Origin: Choricystis sp. odSpoLacu1
Lineage: Eukaryota > Chlorophyta > Trebouxiophyceae
Reading direction: 5' to 3'
Assembly (NCBI GenBank): GCA_958009055.1
Contig: OY253660.1
Span: 1 to 64,000, forward strand
Length of the DNA: 64,000 bases
The translations under genes and the position numbers were made by a program. This document shows positions 20,316 to 30,875 of the stretch, piece by piece. A model generated the notes under the pieces. It saw nothing but the letters and a program-made list of their open reading frames with translations, did no database searches and was not told the DNA's origin. The first letter of the stretch is position 1, and the number at the start of each line of letters is the position of its first letter.

Positions 20316-22885
20316 ATGGCCGCGCCAGCGCCCCCGCCCGCCGCCCTCGCCGTGCTGCCCCCCACCAAGCGCGACCTCGTGCTCTCCTTCTGGGTCTACA
20401 TCCCGCCCGTCGAGCTCTACCTGGCGCTGGCGGACAGGCAGGCGGTGCGGGTGAGTGGGTGGGGAGGAGGGCGGGGAGGAGGTGGCCGGCCTGTGACCGA
20501 TGCATGTCGGGCTGTTTCGTTTGTTCGCATCGCCTCTCGCTCCCCCAACACACCCACACCCACACTCTCACAGGGCCGCGCCCTCTTCCTGCGCCGCAGC
20601 CTGGCCTATGCGCAGCTCGTGCCACGGTGAGGGGGGGGGGGAGTTCCTCTCCCTCTGTTTCCATCTGGAAACAGAGAGAGGGGGAGGCAAGGCAGAGAGT
20701 CGCACGCGCGTCGTTCTGCCCACCTCAAGAGCACTCCCCTCCACACAGCCCTCTCCCCCCCCCCCACCACCCGCATCGTCATCACTGCCGGCCCGGGCGC
20801 CGACCCCGACAAACTGCCTCTCACCCTGTACGTGGCCGCCCTGAGCCCGGGCGGCGGGGGCGACCCCCACAGCGGGCGCACCCCCCGCGCTGCCTGGATC
20901 AAGCGCCTGCCGCGCGCGCCGCCGCGCGCCGCCGCGCTGGGCGCCCCCCCGCCCCGCCCACCGGAAGCCGTGCTGGAGGTGGCCCTGCCTGATGGTGACG
21001 CCACCAGCCTGTTGATCGTGGCGTGGCCTGAGCACCCGGACGCTGAACGCGTGCTGTGCGGCGGGGTGAGCGCCGGGGAGGCGCGCGCCGCCGCCGCGCG
21101 CGCCGCCGCGCGCCGCCGCGGCGGGGGCGCGGCCGCCTCCTCCTCCGTCACGTCCACCGGGGCGGGTGGGGCGGCTGGTGCAGCGCCGCCAGTGGTCGCG
21201 CGCCCGGTGGCGCCCGCTGCTGGCGCGGCCAAGCTCGCTTTTGGGCGGCTGCCGCACGGCGCGCGCGTCGTGGCAGCCACCGTCCCCCTCTCCGACCTGC
21301 GCGCCACCGCGGCCAGTGGGGTGACGCTGGAGCCGCACCGGCTGCTGGTGGTGCCGGGGCGGGACCCACCCCCCGCCGCCCGGCGCAGCGACCCGCGCGC
21401 AGGGGGCGGGGGCGCGCACTTGCCGCCGCCGCGCGCGCGCGCACGCCGCCGCCGCCGCCCGCGCGCGTCGTGCTGCGGCGCGTCCCCGAACCGGCCGAGG
21501 GTGGACCCACCGTCGTCATCCCGCTGGCCGTGCGCCGGGGGCGGGCGGCGGCTCACGCCCCTGACACCATGGCCACGGCTGGGCACGGGCGCGGCGGCGC
21601 GCGCGCGGCGCCCCCCACCCCGCCAGACGGCCACCCACTGTCCCCGCCCACCGTGGAGTGGAGGTTCCACTTTGGGGACGATCGAGTGGGCAACAACTGG
21701 ACCCTGCAAACGGTGGCCGGGTGGAGTTGCGCCCTGTGCGGCCTGCGCGGCGCGAGCGGGAGTGGGCTGGTGGAGCACGTGCGAGCGATGCACCACCACC
21801 TCGACGCGCGGGTGCGCCCTCCCCACCGCCCGCTTGCGGGTGACGCTGGCGCGGGCGCCATGCAGCCCCACACCAGCGTGCCCTCCCCCCCACCCCGCAT
21901 CGATGTGCGCGTCAAGCGGGGGGCGTTGGATGCCGCGACTGGCCAGCTGCTGCCGCCCTTGGACATCACAGCCGACAGCGGCACGCGCGACTTTGTGCTC
22001 ATCGCGTCGTCCGCCCACCTGGCCGCCCGGGAGAGGCTGGGAGGGGGTCCCGCGTCCATCACCGGCGTCAAGCGGCGGCGGTGGGGGTGGAGCGATGCCG
22101 ACCTGCGCGTCGCCAAGCAGGCCAAGCTCAACGCCGCGGGCGGCGCGGCCGCGCGCGCGGCGGCCCCCCTGCCCCGCCCCCTGCGCCCGCCCGTGTGCTA
22201 CCACGCTCGCACCGCGGTGAGGATGCGGCCGGCTGATGTTGTCGCCATCATGGATGATCCCACGTGCCGCCCCGACTCGGACGACGAGGGCGACGACGCG
22301 GCCACGCTGGCGGCCGCCGCGTCGCGCGACGCCCGCGTGCTGGCACGGCGCGCGGTCGGCCTCACGCCCGCCCAATCTGTCGTCGCCCTGGCCTGGGATG
22401 CAGCCGTGCGTGTGCTGCCTCTCGTGTGTGACCGCCAGGTGCCGTCCCACGCACTCGCGTTTGCCCACGCGTCCGCCCCCGCCTATGCCGCCGGCCCGCC
22501 CGACGTCGCCATCGCCTACGTGGACCACTTCATCGCCCTGGCGGAGGAGGGCACGCTGCCCCGGAGCGACCTGGCGGCCTGTCTGAAAGCGTTGGCGTTG
22601 GCAAAACATGAGCGCGCTGTGCAGGGTGGTGACCACCCCCTGTCCCCCGCCTACGGCAATGCCGACGCGTCAGCCGCCGCCCCCATGGAGGAGGGTGGAG
22701 CCAGAGGGGGCCACGCCCCGTCGGGCGGCTCGTGCGACGGCGGCAGCGAGAGTGGCGCGGGCGTCGGGTCGAGCGCCCGCGGCGGCGCCACCGCCGAGTC
22801 CAGTGGGGCGGCCGCCTCCGCGCCGGAGAGTGGGGGGGAGGCGGGTGGCGACGGCGTCATCAAGATCAGCTCGGACACAGAGTGA
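20316..22885 (+). CDS. SUZ12: SUZ12/EMF2-like Polycomb (PRC2) subunit, VEFS-box protein
   Basis: Exons 20316-20450 (TKRDLVLSFWVYIPPVELYL), 20574-20626, and a long third exon from 20749. Midway is a single C2H2 finger, SCALCGLRGASGSGLVEHVR plus AMHHH, followed by RIDVRVKRG, as in SUZ12. The C-terminus matches the VEFS box: CYHARTAVRMRP, PDSDDEGDDAATL, SVVALAWDAAVRVLPLV and AIAYVDHFIALAEEG. Such proteins link EZH2 and the WD subunit in the H3K27 methyltransferase complex. The frame is lost at C11 (20755-20765) and again somewhere in the GC-rich 21360-21470 stretch, yet downstream conserved sequence stays open to the stop. Ala/Gly-rich insertions lengthen the middle. Assignment rests on finger plus VEFS; N-terminal similarity is weak. 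Confidence 0.78.
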
Positions 22886-23037
22886 GAGAGTTTGTTTTTA
22901 CGGGCCGCGTGTTTTTTTTGCTGCGCTTTGCTGGTGTGCCGCGCCCCCGCCCTCTCTTGTTTCTAGTTTCATGTCTGCCTCTTCTGCCCACCATTTGCAA
23001 ACGCACACCCAACAACACACACAATGCCTTTTTTTCG

Positions 23038-24345
23038 TCATGCTTCGCCACCCACGCGCGCGCGCTTGACACGCCGCGCCCCTCCCCCCTCCTGTGCCCT
23101 CCCCCCATCCCTCTCCAACGCTGCCGCCAGCTGGGGACACGCCGCCACCACATCCTCCCACACGCGCGCCCAGTAGGGTCGCGTGTAGGGCGCCTCCCTG
23201 TCGTTCGGCGCGTCTGGGGGGTGAAGCCACCACGACACGGCGGCATGGAGAGCGGGATCAGCGCCCGCTGCATCGCCCCCACTCACGCTGGTCACACTGT
23301 GGAACCAGCCAGCCGGGATGAACAGAGTGTCGCCGGGAGCAATGTCCGCGGTGGCGCACGCGTGCATGGGCAAGCGGTCTGCGTCGGCAGGCAGATGCAG
23401 GCGCGCAAAGGAGGGTGGGTCGGCGGAGGGTGGTGGTGCAGCGGCGCCGCCCTCCTCCTCCTCCTCCTCCTCCTCCTGCTCTTCATCACCATCGCCATAG
23501 TCATCCACCACATCTCCTGCCGCAGCCGCCGCCAGGGCGGCCTCCAGGTCGGCGTCCGAGTCGGCCCCAGAGACCGCACCGCCACTGAGGCGGGCGCTGG
23601 CGCTGGAGCCGCCATCGTCGTCACTGTCGCCCTGCAGCATGGCCTGGATGTCGGCTTCGAGTGCTCCATCTGCGCCCACAGCCCCTGCACCACGGTACAC
23701 GATGCGGCCGTTGGGGTGGATGGTGGCGATGTCGCCACCAGGGCGGAGCAGTGTCGCCACCGCGGGCGGGAATAGGGACACACGCTTGGTGCCGCTGGCC
23801 ACCACGTAGATGTTGTCGTGGTAGTCGTGGTGCAGGCCGGAGCACGCGCCGGAGGGCGCGTGCCCCAGCCACACGTGCATGGCTTGCAGGACCAACCCAC
23901 CTGCGAGTGGGTGGCGGATCGGCAGATCCTGTGCCAACGCCAACGCCAACGGCCCCAGGGGGCAGGGCGCGCCATGCACGCCGGCGGGGGGGGGCGTGTC
24001 GGCTGATAAGTAGAGGGTGGCGTCGCCGGCCGCGGCGGCACGCACAAACTCGCGAAACGGGAGCCTGCGTTTGGGGCGGCCTTTCCCGTACGCATCGCCC
24101 GGCCCTCCCCGCGTCTCCACGTCCACCACGACTTCGCCCGCTGGTGAGTCAGCTAGGTAGTCGGCTGTCCAGGCGTGTCCCGCCCGCCAGCGTGGGTCGG
24201 ACACAGGGCCCCGCACGACGACGGGTTGGCGCGGTGTCACGGCGGCCTCCCAGAACGCGGCGGGAGACACGTCGGCCGGCAGCACACGCACGTTTGGGGT
24301 GCCGCTCGCCCACGTTGGGGCGGAAGAGTGGGGGGAGGGCGGCAT
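23038..24345 (-). CDS. JmjC-domain (cupin-8) protein hydroxylase or demethylase
   Basis: A 435-aa single-exon Fe(II)/2-oxoglutarate oxygenase. The N-terminal part (PVVVRGPVSDPRWRAG) is typical of the JMJD5/PHYHD-like cupin-8 group. The iron site is SGLHHDYHDNIYVVASGTKR (His-x-Asp, with the following Lys), and the second His is in DTLFIPAGWFHSVTSV. Trp in AVSWWLHPPD follows, as in the family. Between them is a long acidic insert (about residues 230-310) with GDGDEEQEEEEEEEEGG, and the tail ends basic. No chromatin reader domain is present, so substrate (protein side chain, histone or tRNA) cannot be told. It faces RibB head to head over 126 bp. Confidence 0.85.
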   Translation of the reverse strand: MPPSPHSSAPTWASGTPNVRVLPADVSPAAFWEAAVTPRQPVVVRGPVSDPRWRAGHAWTADYLADSPAGEVVVDVETRGGPGDAYGKGRPKRRLPFREFVRAAAAGDATLYLSADTPPPAGVHGAPCPLGPLALALAQDLPIRHPLAGGLVLQAMHVWLGHAPSGACSGLHHDYHDNIYVVASGTKRVSLFPPAVATLLRPGGDIATIHPNGRIVYRGAGAVGADGALEADIQAMLQGDSDDDGGSSASARLSGGAVSGADSDADLEAALAAAAAGDVVDDYGDGDEEQEEEEEEEEGGAAAPPPSADPPSFARLHLPADADRLPMHACATADIAPGDTLFIPAGWFHSVTSVSGGDAAGADPALHAAVSWWLHPPDAPNDREAPYTRPYWARVWEDVVAACPQLAAALERDGGRAQEGGGARRVKRARVGGEA

Positions 24346-24471
24346 GCGTAGAGAAAAGGACGAGTGTTTTTGCGGCTTGCGTCACTTTCGACGAACAAAC
24401 AACACAAAACAAGGGAGGCCTTGACGCTGCATTGCTGCCCCGCGCCCCTCCCTCCTTCCACCACATTCCAC
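24346..24471. promoter_or_regulatory. Very short divergent promoter, JmjC gene / RibB
   Basis: Only 126 bp separate the two start codons. It contains GAGTGTTTTTGCGG and TCACTTTCGACG near 24364-24392. No TATA box evident. Confidence 0.45.
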
Positions 24472-25579
24472 ATGGCGGGGCTGCGCGCAACCGCACACAC
24501 GCCTACGGCGCGGCGGGCAAGGTGCGTAAGCTGGGGAGGCAGTGTCGAAACGTGCGGCGACGTGTGCTGGCCGGCGGCAGCGAGTCGGTGTGCCTTCTCC
24601 CCCCCCCCCGCCACAGCCGCCACCGCTCCGCCTCGAGCCGTCCGCGGGCGGCATGCGGGGTGTCGGCAGTGACATTCGAAAGCCAGGAAGGGGAGGCGGC
24701 ACGGGGACAACAAGGGCGTGGCCCAGCGACGCACACACACACGCGCGGTTCGACCGCTCCCCTCCCCACCTCCACACACAGCCTCCACCGCCCACCCACC
24801 ACCCGCCCCGCCGTCGCCCGCCCCCTGGCCCGCGCCGCGGTGCCCCCCCCCCGCGCCGACGCCGACGTTCCCCCCCCCCCGCCCCGTGGCGGTGGCGGGG
24901 TCGTCGCTGCCCGCGCCGTCGCCGCGGCTGCCCCCCCCCCGCCCTGGGGTTTGACGCCATCCCTGCCGCCCTGGCCGCCGTGGCAGCCGGCCAGTGCGTC
25001 GTCGTGCTGGACGACGCCAACCGGGAGAATGAGGGCGACCTGATCATGGCGGCTGATGCGGTCAGCGCGGCGGCCCTGGCCTTCATCGTCGACCACACGT
25101 CGGGCGTGGTCTGTGTCGGCCTGCCCGGCGCCACGTGCGACGCCCTGGCCTTGCCCCTCATGGTCCCCCCCTCCAGCAACGAGGACGCCTTCCGCACCGC
25201 GTTCACGGTGACTGTGGATGCAGCGGCTGGGGTGACGACCGGCATCTCGGCCGCCGACCGCGCCCACACGATCGCGTTGCTTGCCGCGCCCTCCACCACC
25301 CCCGCCGACCTGAGGCGCCCGGGGCACGTGTTCCCGCTGCGTGCGCGTAGGGGAGGCGTGCGCGCGCGCCCAGGCCACACAGAGGCGGCGGTCGACTTGG
25401 CGGCCCTGGCGGGGCGGTCCCCCGCGGGCGTGCTGTGCGAAATCGTCGACCGCCGCGACGGCTCCATGGCGCGCACGCGCACCTTGCAAGCGTTTGCGAG
25501 GCAGCATGGCATCAAGTGCGTCACCATTGCGGATCTGTGTGCGTACATGGATGCGGTGGGGATGGGGGACTTGTGGTGA
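24472..25579 (+). CDS. ribB: 3,4-dihydroxy-2-butanone 4-phosphate synthase (riboflavin), plastid-type
   Basis: Converts ribulose 5-phosphate to the four-carbon precursor of riboflavin. Exon 1 (24472-24521, MAGLRATAHTPTARRA) and the start of exon 2 (24782) form an Arg/Ala/Pro-rich transit-like leader. Catalytic sequence: VVLDDANRENEGDLIMAADA (the acidic metal site, usually DDEDRENEGDL), FIVDHTSGVVCVGLPG, FTVTVDAAAGVTTGISAADR, RRPGHVFPLRARRGGV, RPGHTEAAVDLAALAG and CEIVDRRDGSMARTR. The protein ends right after this domain, without the GTP cyclohydrolase II half that plant RIBA proteins carry. Three C10 runs (24843-24852, 24870-24879, 24931-24940) lie in the leader, and the frame has to shift among them to join leader and enzyme. 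Confidence 0.88.
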
Positions 25580-26012
25580 AGGGAGGGCGAGAGGTGCGTT
25601 TTTTGTGAGTCCGGGTGTTTTGGTTTCATTTTTGGAGACGCGTCTGTTACAACACTCCCCCCACACACTGTGCCCCCCTTCTTTTGCTTCAATGAAGTGT
25701 GTGCGTCGACATAGGGGGGGGGGAGGCGGAGGCAGCGTGGGGCTGGGTAGGGTGGTGGATTGATAGTTTGTGTGTGAGTTTGGGAGACTGCACAAGGGAA
25801 GCCGTCTCCTCCGCCCCTCCAAAACCCCACCCCCCCCACCAACAATCGTGTTGCTTTGCTGCCACACCACTCCCACACTCTCTGTCCAAACAAATGATGG
25901 CCGCCACTGCAGCCTTGACGCGCGTGTGTTGGTGTTACAAACAATGAAACCAGGGGTTGTTTTTTTGGGGCACAAAAAAACTCGCCCCACAAAACCCTTC
26001 TCTCCCTCTCCA
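25580..26012. other. Convergent 3' region after RibB
   Basis: 433 bp, AT-richer than coding sequence, with G-, T- and CA-rich tracts. No conserved frame seen. Confidence 0.55.
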
Positions 26013-26419
26013 TCACTCCCCACCCGGCGCCGGCGGGCCCGGCTGCGCCGCCTTGGCCTCCGCCACCGCTCTGGCCACGCAGTCGGGCGCAGGCGCAGAG
26101 CGCGGCAGGTGGCTTCGGTCGTACAGCAGCGAGTCGGCGACGTGTTCGTCGGCTTCATCATTCTTGCGGTCTGAATACTCGCCCCACCAGCTGTTGTGTG
26201 TGTGTGTGTTGTCTGTGCTGTGAGTCAAGCGCTGTGTAGGGTGTGTGCTGTTTTTTTTTCCTCCTTCCTCCCCGCACACTCACCGCGTCAGGCTCGCTTC
26301 ATACGCGGCCCGCTTGTCCGGCCCCGGGGCCGAGGTGGAGCCATAGATGGCGTCCAGCACGGCTTGGGGGCAGGGGGCGGAGGGGGGGGGGGGGGGGGGG
26401 GCGGGGGCGGGGCCGACAT
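26013..26419 (-). CDS. Small protein with poly-Pro leader, unknown function
   Basis: The start MSAPPPP at 26419 is followed by a run of Pro codons on C20 (26382-26401). Beyond the run, one base off frame, comes VLDAIYGSTSAPGPDKRAAY, spliced over intron 26191-26283 (GTGAGT..AACAG) to RWWGEYSDRKNDEADEHVAD. The protein ends Pro/Gly-rich, about 95 aa in all. The splice joins in phase 2, and both exons look constrained (aromatic and acidic residues, GC third positions). No membrane segment. Not recognised; size and composition would fit a small subunit or assembly factor, but that is a guess. Confidence 0.55.
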
Positions 26420-26936
26420 GGGCGAGAGGCACGAGAAGGGCAGCGGCGACAGTGAGCGAAAAAGGGAGGCAGAGCTCCCTCGCCGCAGCTCACCACTCTT
26501 CCCCCCGTTCCTACTCGGTGAGTCGTCTTTCCCGCCGGCCACCCCGCCCCCCTCCCCCTGGACCCTCTCGCCTCCACCACCACACTCGCCCGCCTGCACC
26601 CCCCTGCACCCGCGCCCAGGGTCCGAGGCGCTGGCGCGCGTGGGCACCAATCGGAATGGGGGGGGGGGGGCGCTGCCCGATTCCGGCGGCCGCGTGCGCG
26701 CACCCCCTCCTCCCCCCCCTCCCCCAATCCAGCCGCCCCGCCCGCGACGCGGTCACGTCCATGCCGCGCGTTCCGGTGGCGGCGGCGGCGGCTGAACAGG
26801 GGCGCGAGTGATCCAACTGCTCACACTGTCTCCCTCCCGCTCTTTTGAATCACAGCGCCCACACCGTCGCGACTTTCATCCACTCCCTCGTGCCTCCCCC
26901 CCCCCCCCCCCACACACACACACACACCGCACAAAC
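26420..26936. promoter_or_regulatory. Divergent region, small unknown gene / MetE
   Basis: 517 bp. It contains several G- and C-runs (for example 26657-26668 and 26896-26910) and a CACACA tract just before the MetE start. Open frames across it are Arg/Pro/Gly-rich and not convincing. Confidence 0.4.
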
Positions 26937-29900
26937 ATGCCGGTCACCACGTCCACCATCGGTGCGTGGCAGGCAGGAGGAGGAGGAAGGGAGGGAGAGA
27001 GGTTTCGTTGAACCAAAGGAACCAAGGCGGCGGGCGGCCCGGCGCCTGCGTGCGCGCAGCCAGGGCCTCGGGCGCCGCCCTCACCCTCCCCTCCCCCCCC
27101 CCCTCCTCCCAGGTTTCCCCCGCATCGGGCCCAACCGCGAGATGAAGAAGGCGCTCGAGAGGTGAGTTGGGTGGCAGTGCGGGCCAGGGAGCGCGCCGTC
27201 CATTGCTTTTTGCTGCGCCGTCTTGCGACCCGCAATCGCTGCTGCCCTCCTCCCCGCGGCCTGCCCTCTCCCTGCCCCTGGCCCTTCCCCTCCCTCGACC
27301 ACGGGGCCGACTTTTACCAGCCAGTGAGGAGGAGGGCGAGGAGAGGGCTGTGGCCTGAACTGCGTTTTTTTGGGGGGCGGCCAGGCAGAGCGGGGGGGAC
27401 ACGCCCCCACGCTCGACCGCGTTTTTTTTTATCCGTTGCGCGTGGGGGACCGACACACCCGCGCGCGACCCCAGAGACTGCACTCACGCACACTCTATGG
27501 CTCACACATCTCTCTCTCCCCTCCCCCCCCCCCCCCTCTCCTCCCCAGCTTCTGGAAGGGCAACCTGCCCGAGGCCGAGCTCGTCAAGGTCGCGGCCGAC
27601 GTCGAGGACGCCGCCTGGAAGCTGCAGAAGGACGCCGGCATCGCGCTGGTGGGCCTGGACGGCACCATGTACGACCAGGTGAGCATTTGGGACGGTGGGG
27701 GGGGGGTGGGGGTGGCAGGACGGTGGGGGGTGTGGGGGTGCGAGGGACGGTGGGGGGGGCAGCACTGGGCGAAGCACGCACCAACCCCCCCCCCCCCCCG
27801 CCTCCCTCCTCCTCCCCCACCCCACCCCACTCCACCAGGTCCTGGACTGGACCTTCTACCTGGGCCTCGCCCCCCCCCGCTTCGCCTCCATGTCTGGCTT
27901 TGCCAAGTACTTCGCCATGGCGCGCGGCGCGGAGGGCGCCCCCGCGCTCGACATGTCCAAGTTTTTCGACACCAACTACCACTACATGGTGCCCGAGCTT
28001 GACGCCGCGACCCTCTCCGCCGCCCAGCCCGAATTCACCCTGTTCCTGGACCGCGTCAAGCGGGGCCAGGCGGCGGTGGGCAAGGAGGCGGCGGTGCCGA
28101 TCATCATCGGGCCCAACACGCTCGCCGGCCTCGCCAAGCCCGTCGAAGGCGCCACCCTGGACAAGTCGGCCGCCGTGGCCGCCCTGGTGCCCCACTACGA
28201 GGCCGTGCTGAAGGAGCTGAAAGCGCTGGGCGTGCCCGAGGTGCAGATGCACGAGCCGATCCTGACGCACCAGGCCGCCGGTGCCCTGCGCGCCGACTTT
28301 GAGGCTTCCTACGAAAAGCTGGCCGCCGTGGGTGTCCCCCTCAACCTGGTCACCTACTACGACGACATCGGCGACGCCTACTCGTGGGCGGTGCAGCTGC
28401 CCGTGGCCGCCGTCTCGCTCGACTTCCTCGGCGTCCCCGGCTCCGCCCACAAGAACGCCACCGCCTCCCTCATCGAGGCGCACGGCTTCCCCGCCGGCAA
28501 GCGCCTGGGCGCGGGCGTCGTCGACGGCCGCTCCGTGTGGGCGGACGGTGGCACCGCCACCACGTTCGTGGCTGCCCTGCTCGCCAAGGGCATCGACGAC
28601 ATCTCCGTCCAGTCTTCCGTGTCCCTGCAGCACCTGCCGTACGACGTGGCCCTGGAGAAGAACCTGCCGGCCCACCTCAACGGCAGGCTGGCGTTTGCCG
28701 CTCAAAAGGTGAAAGACATTGTGCAGACGGCGGCCGACGCGCCGTCCGCCAAGGCGGTCCCCCTGGCCGACGCGCTGGCCCCCGTCGCCAACCCGGTGGC
28801 CGACATCGAGCCCGCCAAGTTTGTGCGCGAGCTGGTGAGTAGTCGGTTGGATGGTGGTGGGGAGGAGGAGGGAGGGGAGGAGGAGAGAAGAGAGAGAGAG
28901 AGAGACCAAAAAAAACACACCACCCCACACCCCCTCCCCTCCTCCCCTCCTCCCCCCTTCCTTCTCTCCAGCCTTTCGAGCAGCGCCGCGACTCCCAGAT
29001 CAAGACCCACGCCTTCCCCACCACGTCCATCGGGTCGTTCCCCCAGACGCCCGAGATCCGCCGCGCGCGCCTCGCCTTCAAGAAGGGGCAGCTGTCGGCC
29101 GCCGACTACGAGAAGGAGATCAACGACTACATCAAGTACGCCATCACCGAGCAGGAGCGCATCGGTGTCGACGTCCTGGTGCACGGCGAGCCCGAGCGCA
29201 CCGACATGGTGGAATACTTTGGCCAGAAGATGGACGGCTTCACCTTCACCGACAACGGGTGGGTCCAGTCGTACGGGTCGCGCTACGTGCGCCCCCCCAT
29301 CATCCACGGCGACGTGTCCCGCCCGTCCGCCATGACGACCAAAGAGTTCGAGTACTCGCAGTCCCTGTCTGAGCGCCCCGTCAAGGGCATGCTGACCGGG
29401 CCTGTCACCATCCTTAACTGGTCGTTCCCGCGCAAAGACATCACGCGCCAGGCGCAAGCCTTCCAGCTGGCCCTCGCCCTGCGCGACGAGGTGGCCGACC
29501 TGGAGAAGGCGGGCTGCCGCGTCATCCAGGTGGATGAGCCCGCCCTGCGCGAGGGCCTGCCCCTGAAGAAGGAGCGGTGGGCGTCGTACCTCGACTGGGC
29601 TGTTGACGCGTTCAAACTCGCGACTGTTGTCGCTGCCCCCTCCACCCAGATCGTGACCCACCTGTGCTACTCTGAGTTCTCCGACATCCTGGCCGCCATC
29701 GACGGCCTGGACGCGGACGTGCTGACCATCGAAAACTCGCGGTCGGGCGACGAGATGGTGGTGGCTCTCGCCAAATACGGGTATGGCCGCGACCTGGGCG
29801 CCGGCGTCTACGACGTCCACTCCCCCGTCGTGCCCACCGTGGAGTTCATGAAGGGCAAGGTCGTCGGCCAGGTCGGCACCGGCATCCTCAAGGGCCACCC

Positions 29901-30018
29901 CGAGCGCCTGTGGGTCAACCCCGACTGCGGCCTCAAAACGCGCGAGTGGGCGCAGGTCATTCCCTCGCTGGAGAACATGGTGGCGGCCGCCACGGCGGCG
30001 CGCAAGGAGCTGGCTTGA
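26937..30018 (+). CDS. metE: Cobalamin-independent methionine synthase (MetE)
   Basis: Transfers a methyl group from 5-methyltetrahydropteroyl-glutamate to homocysteine. Five exons (26937-26961, 27113-27161, 27549-27678, 27839-28834, 28972-30018) give 748 aa, the usual length. N-terminal half: [20 protein letters not shown], then [15 protein letters not shown] and [19 protein letters not shown]. The catalytic half: [56 protein letters not shown] and [14 protein letters not shown]. Zinc ligands are visible in [10 protein letters not shown] (His, Cys) and [13 protein letters not shown] (Cys). The first exon encodes only eight codons plus one base, so the start depends on its GTGCGT donor; both junctions keep frame. 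Having MetE frees the cell from an absolute vitamin B12 need for methionine. Confidence 0.96.
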
Positions 30019-30044
30019 GCATGGGTTTGGCGTGTGGTGTGGCG

Positions 30045-30046
<2 letters not shown>

Positions 30047-30116
<70 letters not shown>
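30047..30116. repeat. (GA)35 microsatellite
   Basis: Seventy bases of uninterrupted GA, 29 bp after the MetE stop codon and so probably in its 3' UTR. Confidence 0.97.
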
Positions 30117-30119
<3 letters not shown>

Positions 30120-30422
30120 TGTGGGGCGGCGTTGGCGGCCGCGTGCGTGAGCGTGTGTGTGGAGCGTGAGAGGGGTGCGGGCCCTCTGTCCGCGCCCCTG
30201 GATCGCACATCCGCCCCTTTTCCACCAGACCCCCCGCCCTCCGCAGATGGGGCACACGGTGTGGGCGTGGGGAGGACGGGCGCTGTGCTGGGCGTGATTC
30301 CAACGCGCCGCCCCTCCCCTCCCCCCCCCCCCCCCCCCCCATTCACCGCGTCCCCCCCTGATCCCCCCCTTTTTCACCTTTCACAATCAACAAAAGATCA
30401 ACGTGTGAAAAATCGGATACCC

Positions 30423-30488
30423 AAAAAACAACGGTGGTGCTGCCAAAGTGCATGCACTCTGGCAGATAAAAAAAAACAACGGTGGTGC
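30423..30488. repeat. Palindrome flanked by an 18-bp direct repeat
   Basis: AAAAAACAACGGTGGTGC occurs at 30423-30440 and again at 30471-30488. Between and overlapping the first copy, 30440-30465 is a 26-bp near-perfect palindrome with arms CTGCCA/TGGCAG around AGTGCATGCACT. It may be a small duplicated element or a protein-binding site. Confidence 0.75.
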
Positions 30489-30875
30489 GACACAAGAGGC
30501 GAGGGACGACGACGCGAAGCCTCTCGCTCGCCTCGGAGGACTGCACAACACCCTCTCTCTTTCTAGGCGCGGGCACCTCCCCCCCGCCCCTCTCCTTCAC
30601 CCAACGCCTCGTATTGGTGACAACACGAGGCACACTCATTCCTCATCGCACCCGCGTCTTTGGTGCTGGCTGCTGGCGGGCGCGTCGGTGCACCGCAATT
30701 CGCGCCGCGTCTAGATTGCGCGACGCGTTGCCCCCTCCCACCACCTCCTGCCCGCGCCCCGGCCCTGTCGCCGGCCCCCAGTGCGCAACTCCTCACACAC
30801 GACTAGGTGGTGTGGACGACTTGTGGAGCCCCGCTCCCGTTGGTCACACACTCGACAGCACAAAACCCTCCAACC

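Larger units (their letters stand above)
30019..30875. other. MetE 3' flank and KH-gene upstream region
   Basis: 857 bp without a supported gene. Besides the GA microsatellite it holds a C20 run (30321-30340), an AT-richer block (30360-30480) with the direct-repeat/palindrome element at 30423-30488, and CCCTCTCTCTTTC near 30551 upstream of the KH gene. Confidence 0.55.

Noticed and set aside
27584..28930. Long open frame antisense to MetE
   Set aside because: A mirror of GC-rich coding sequence with His/Gly/Val-rich content and no family motif; it crosses MetE introns.
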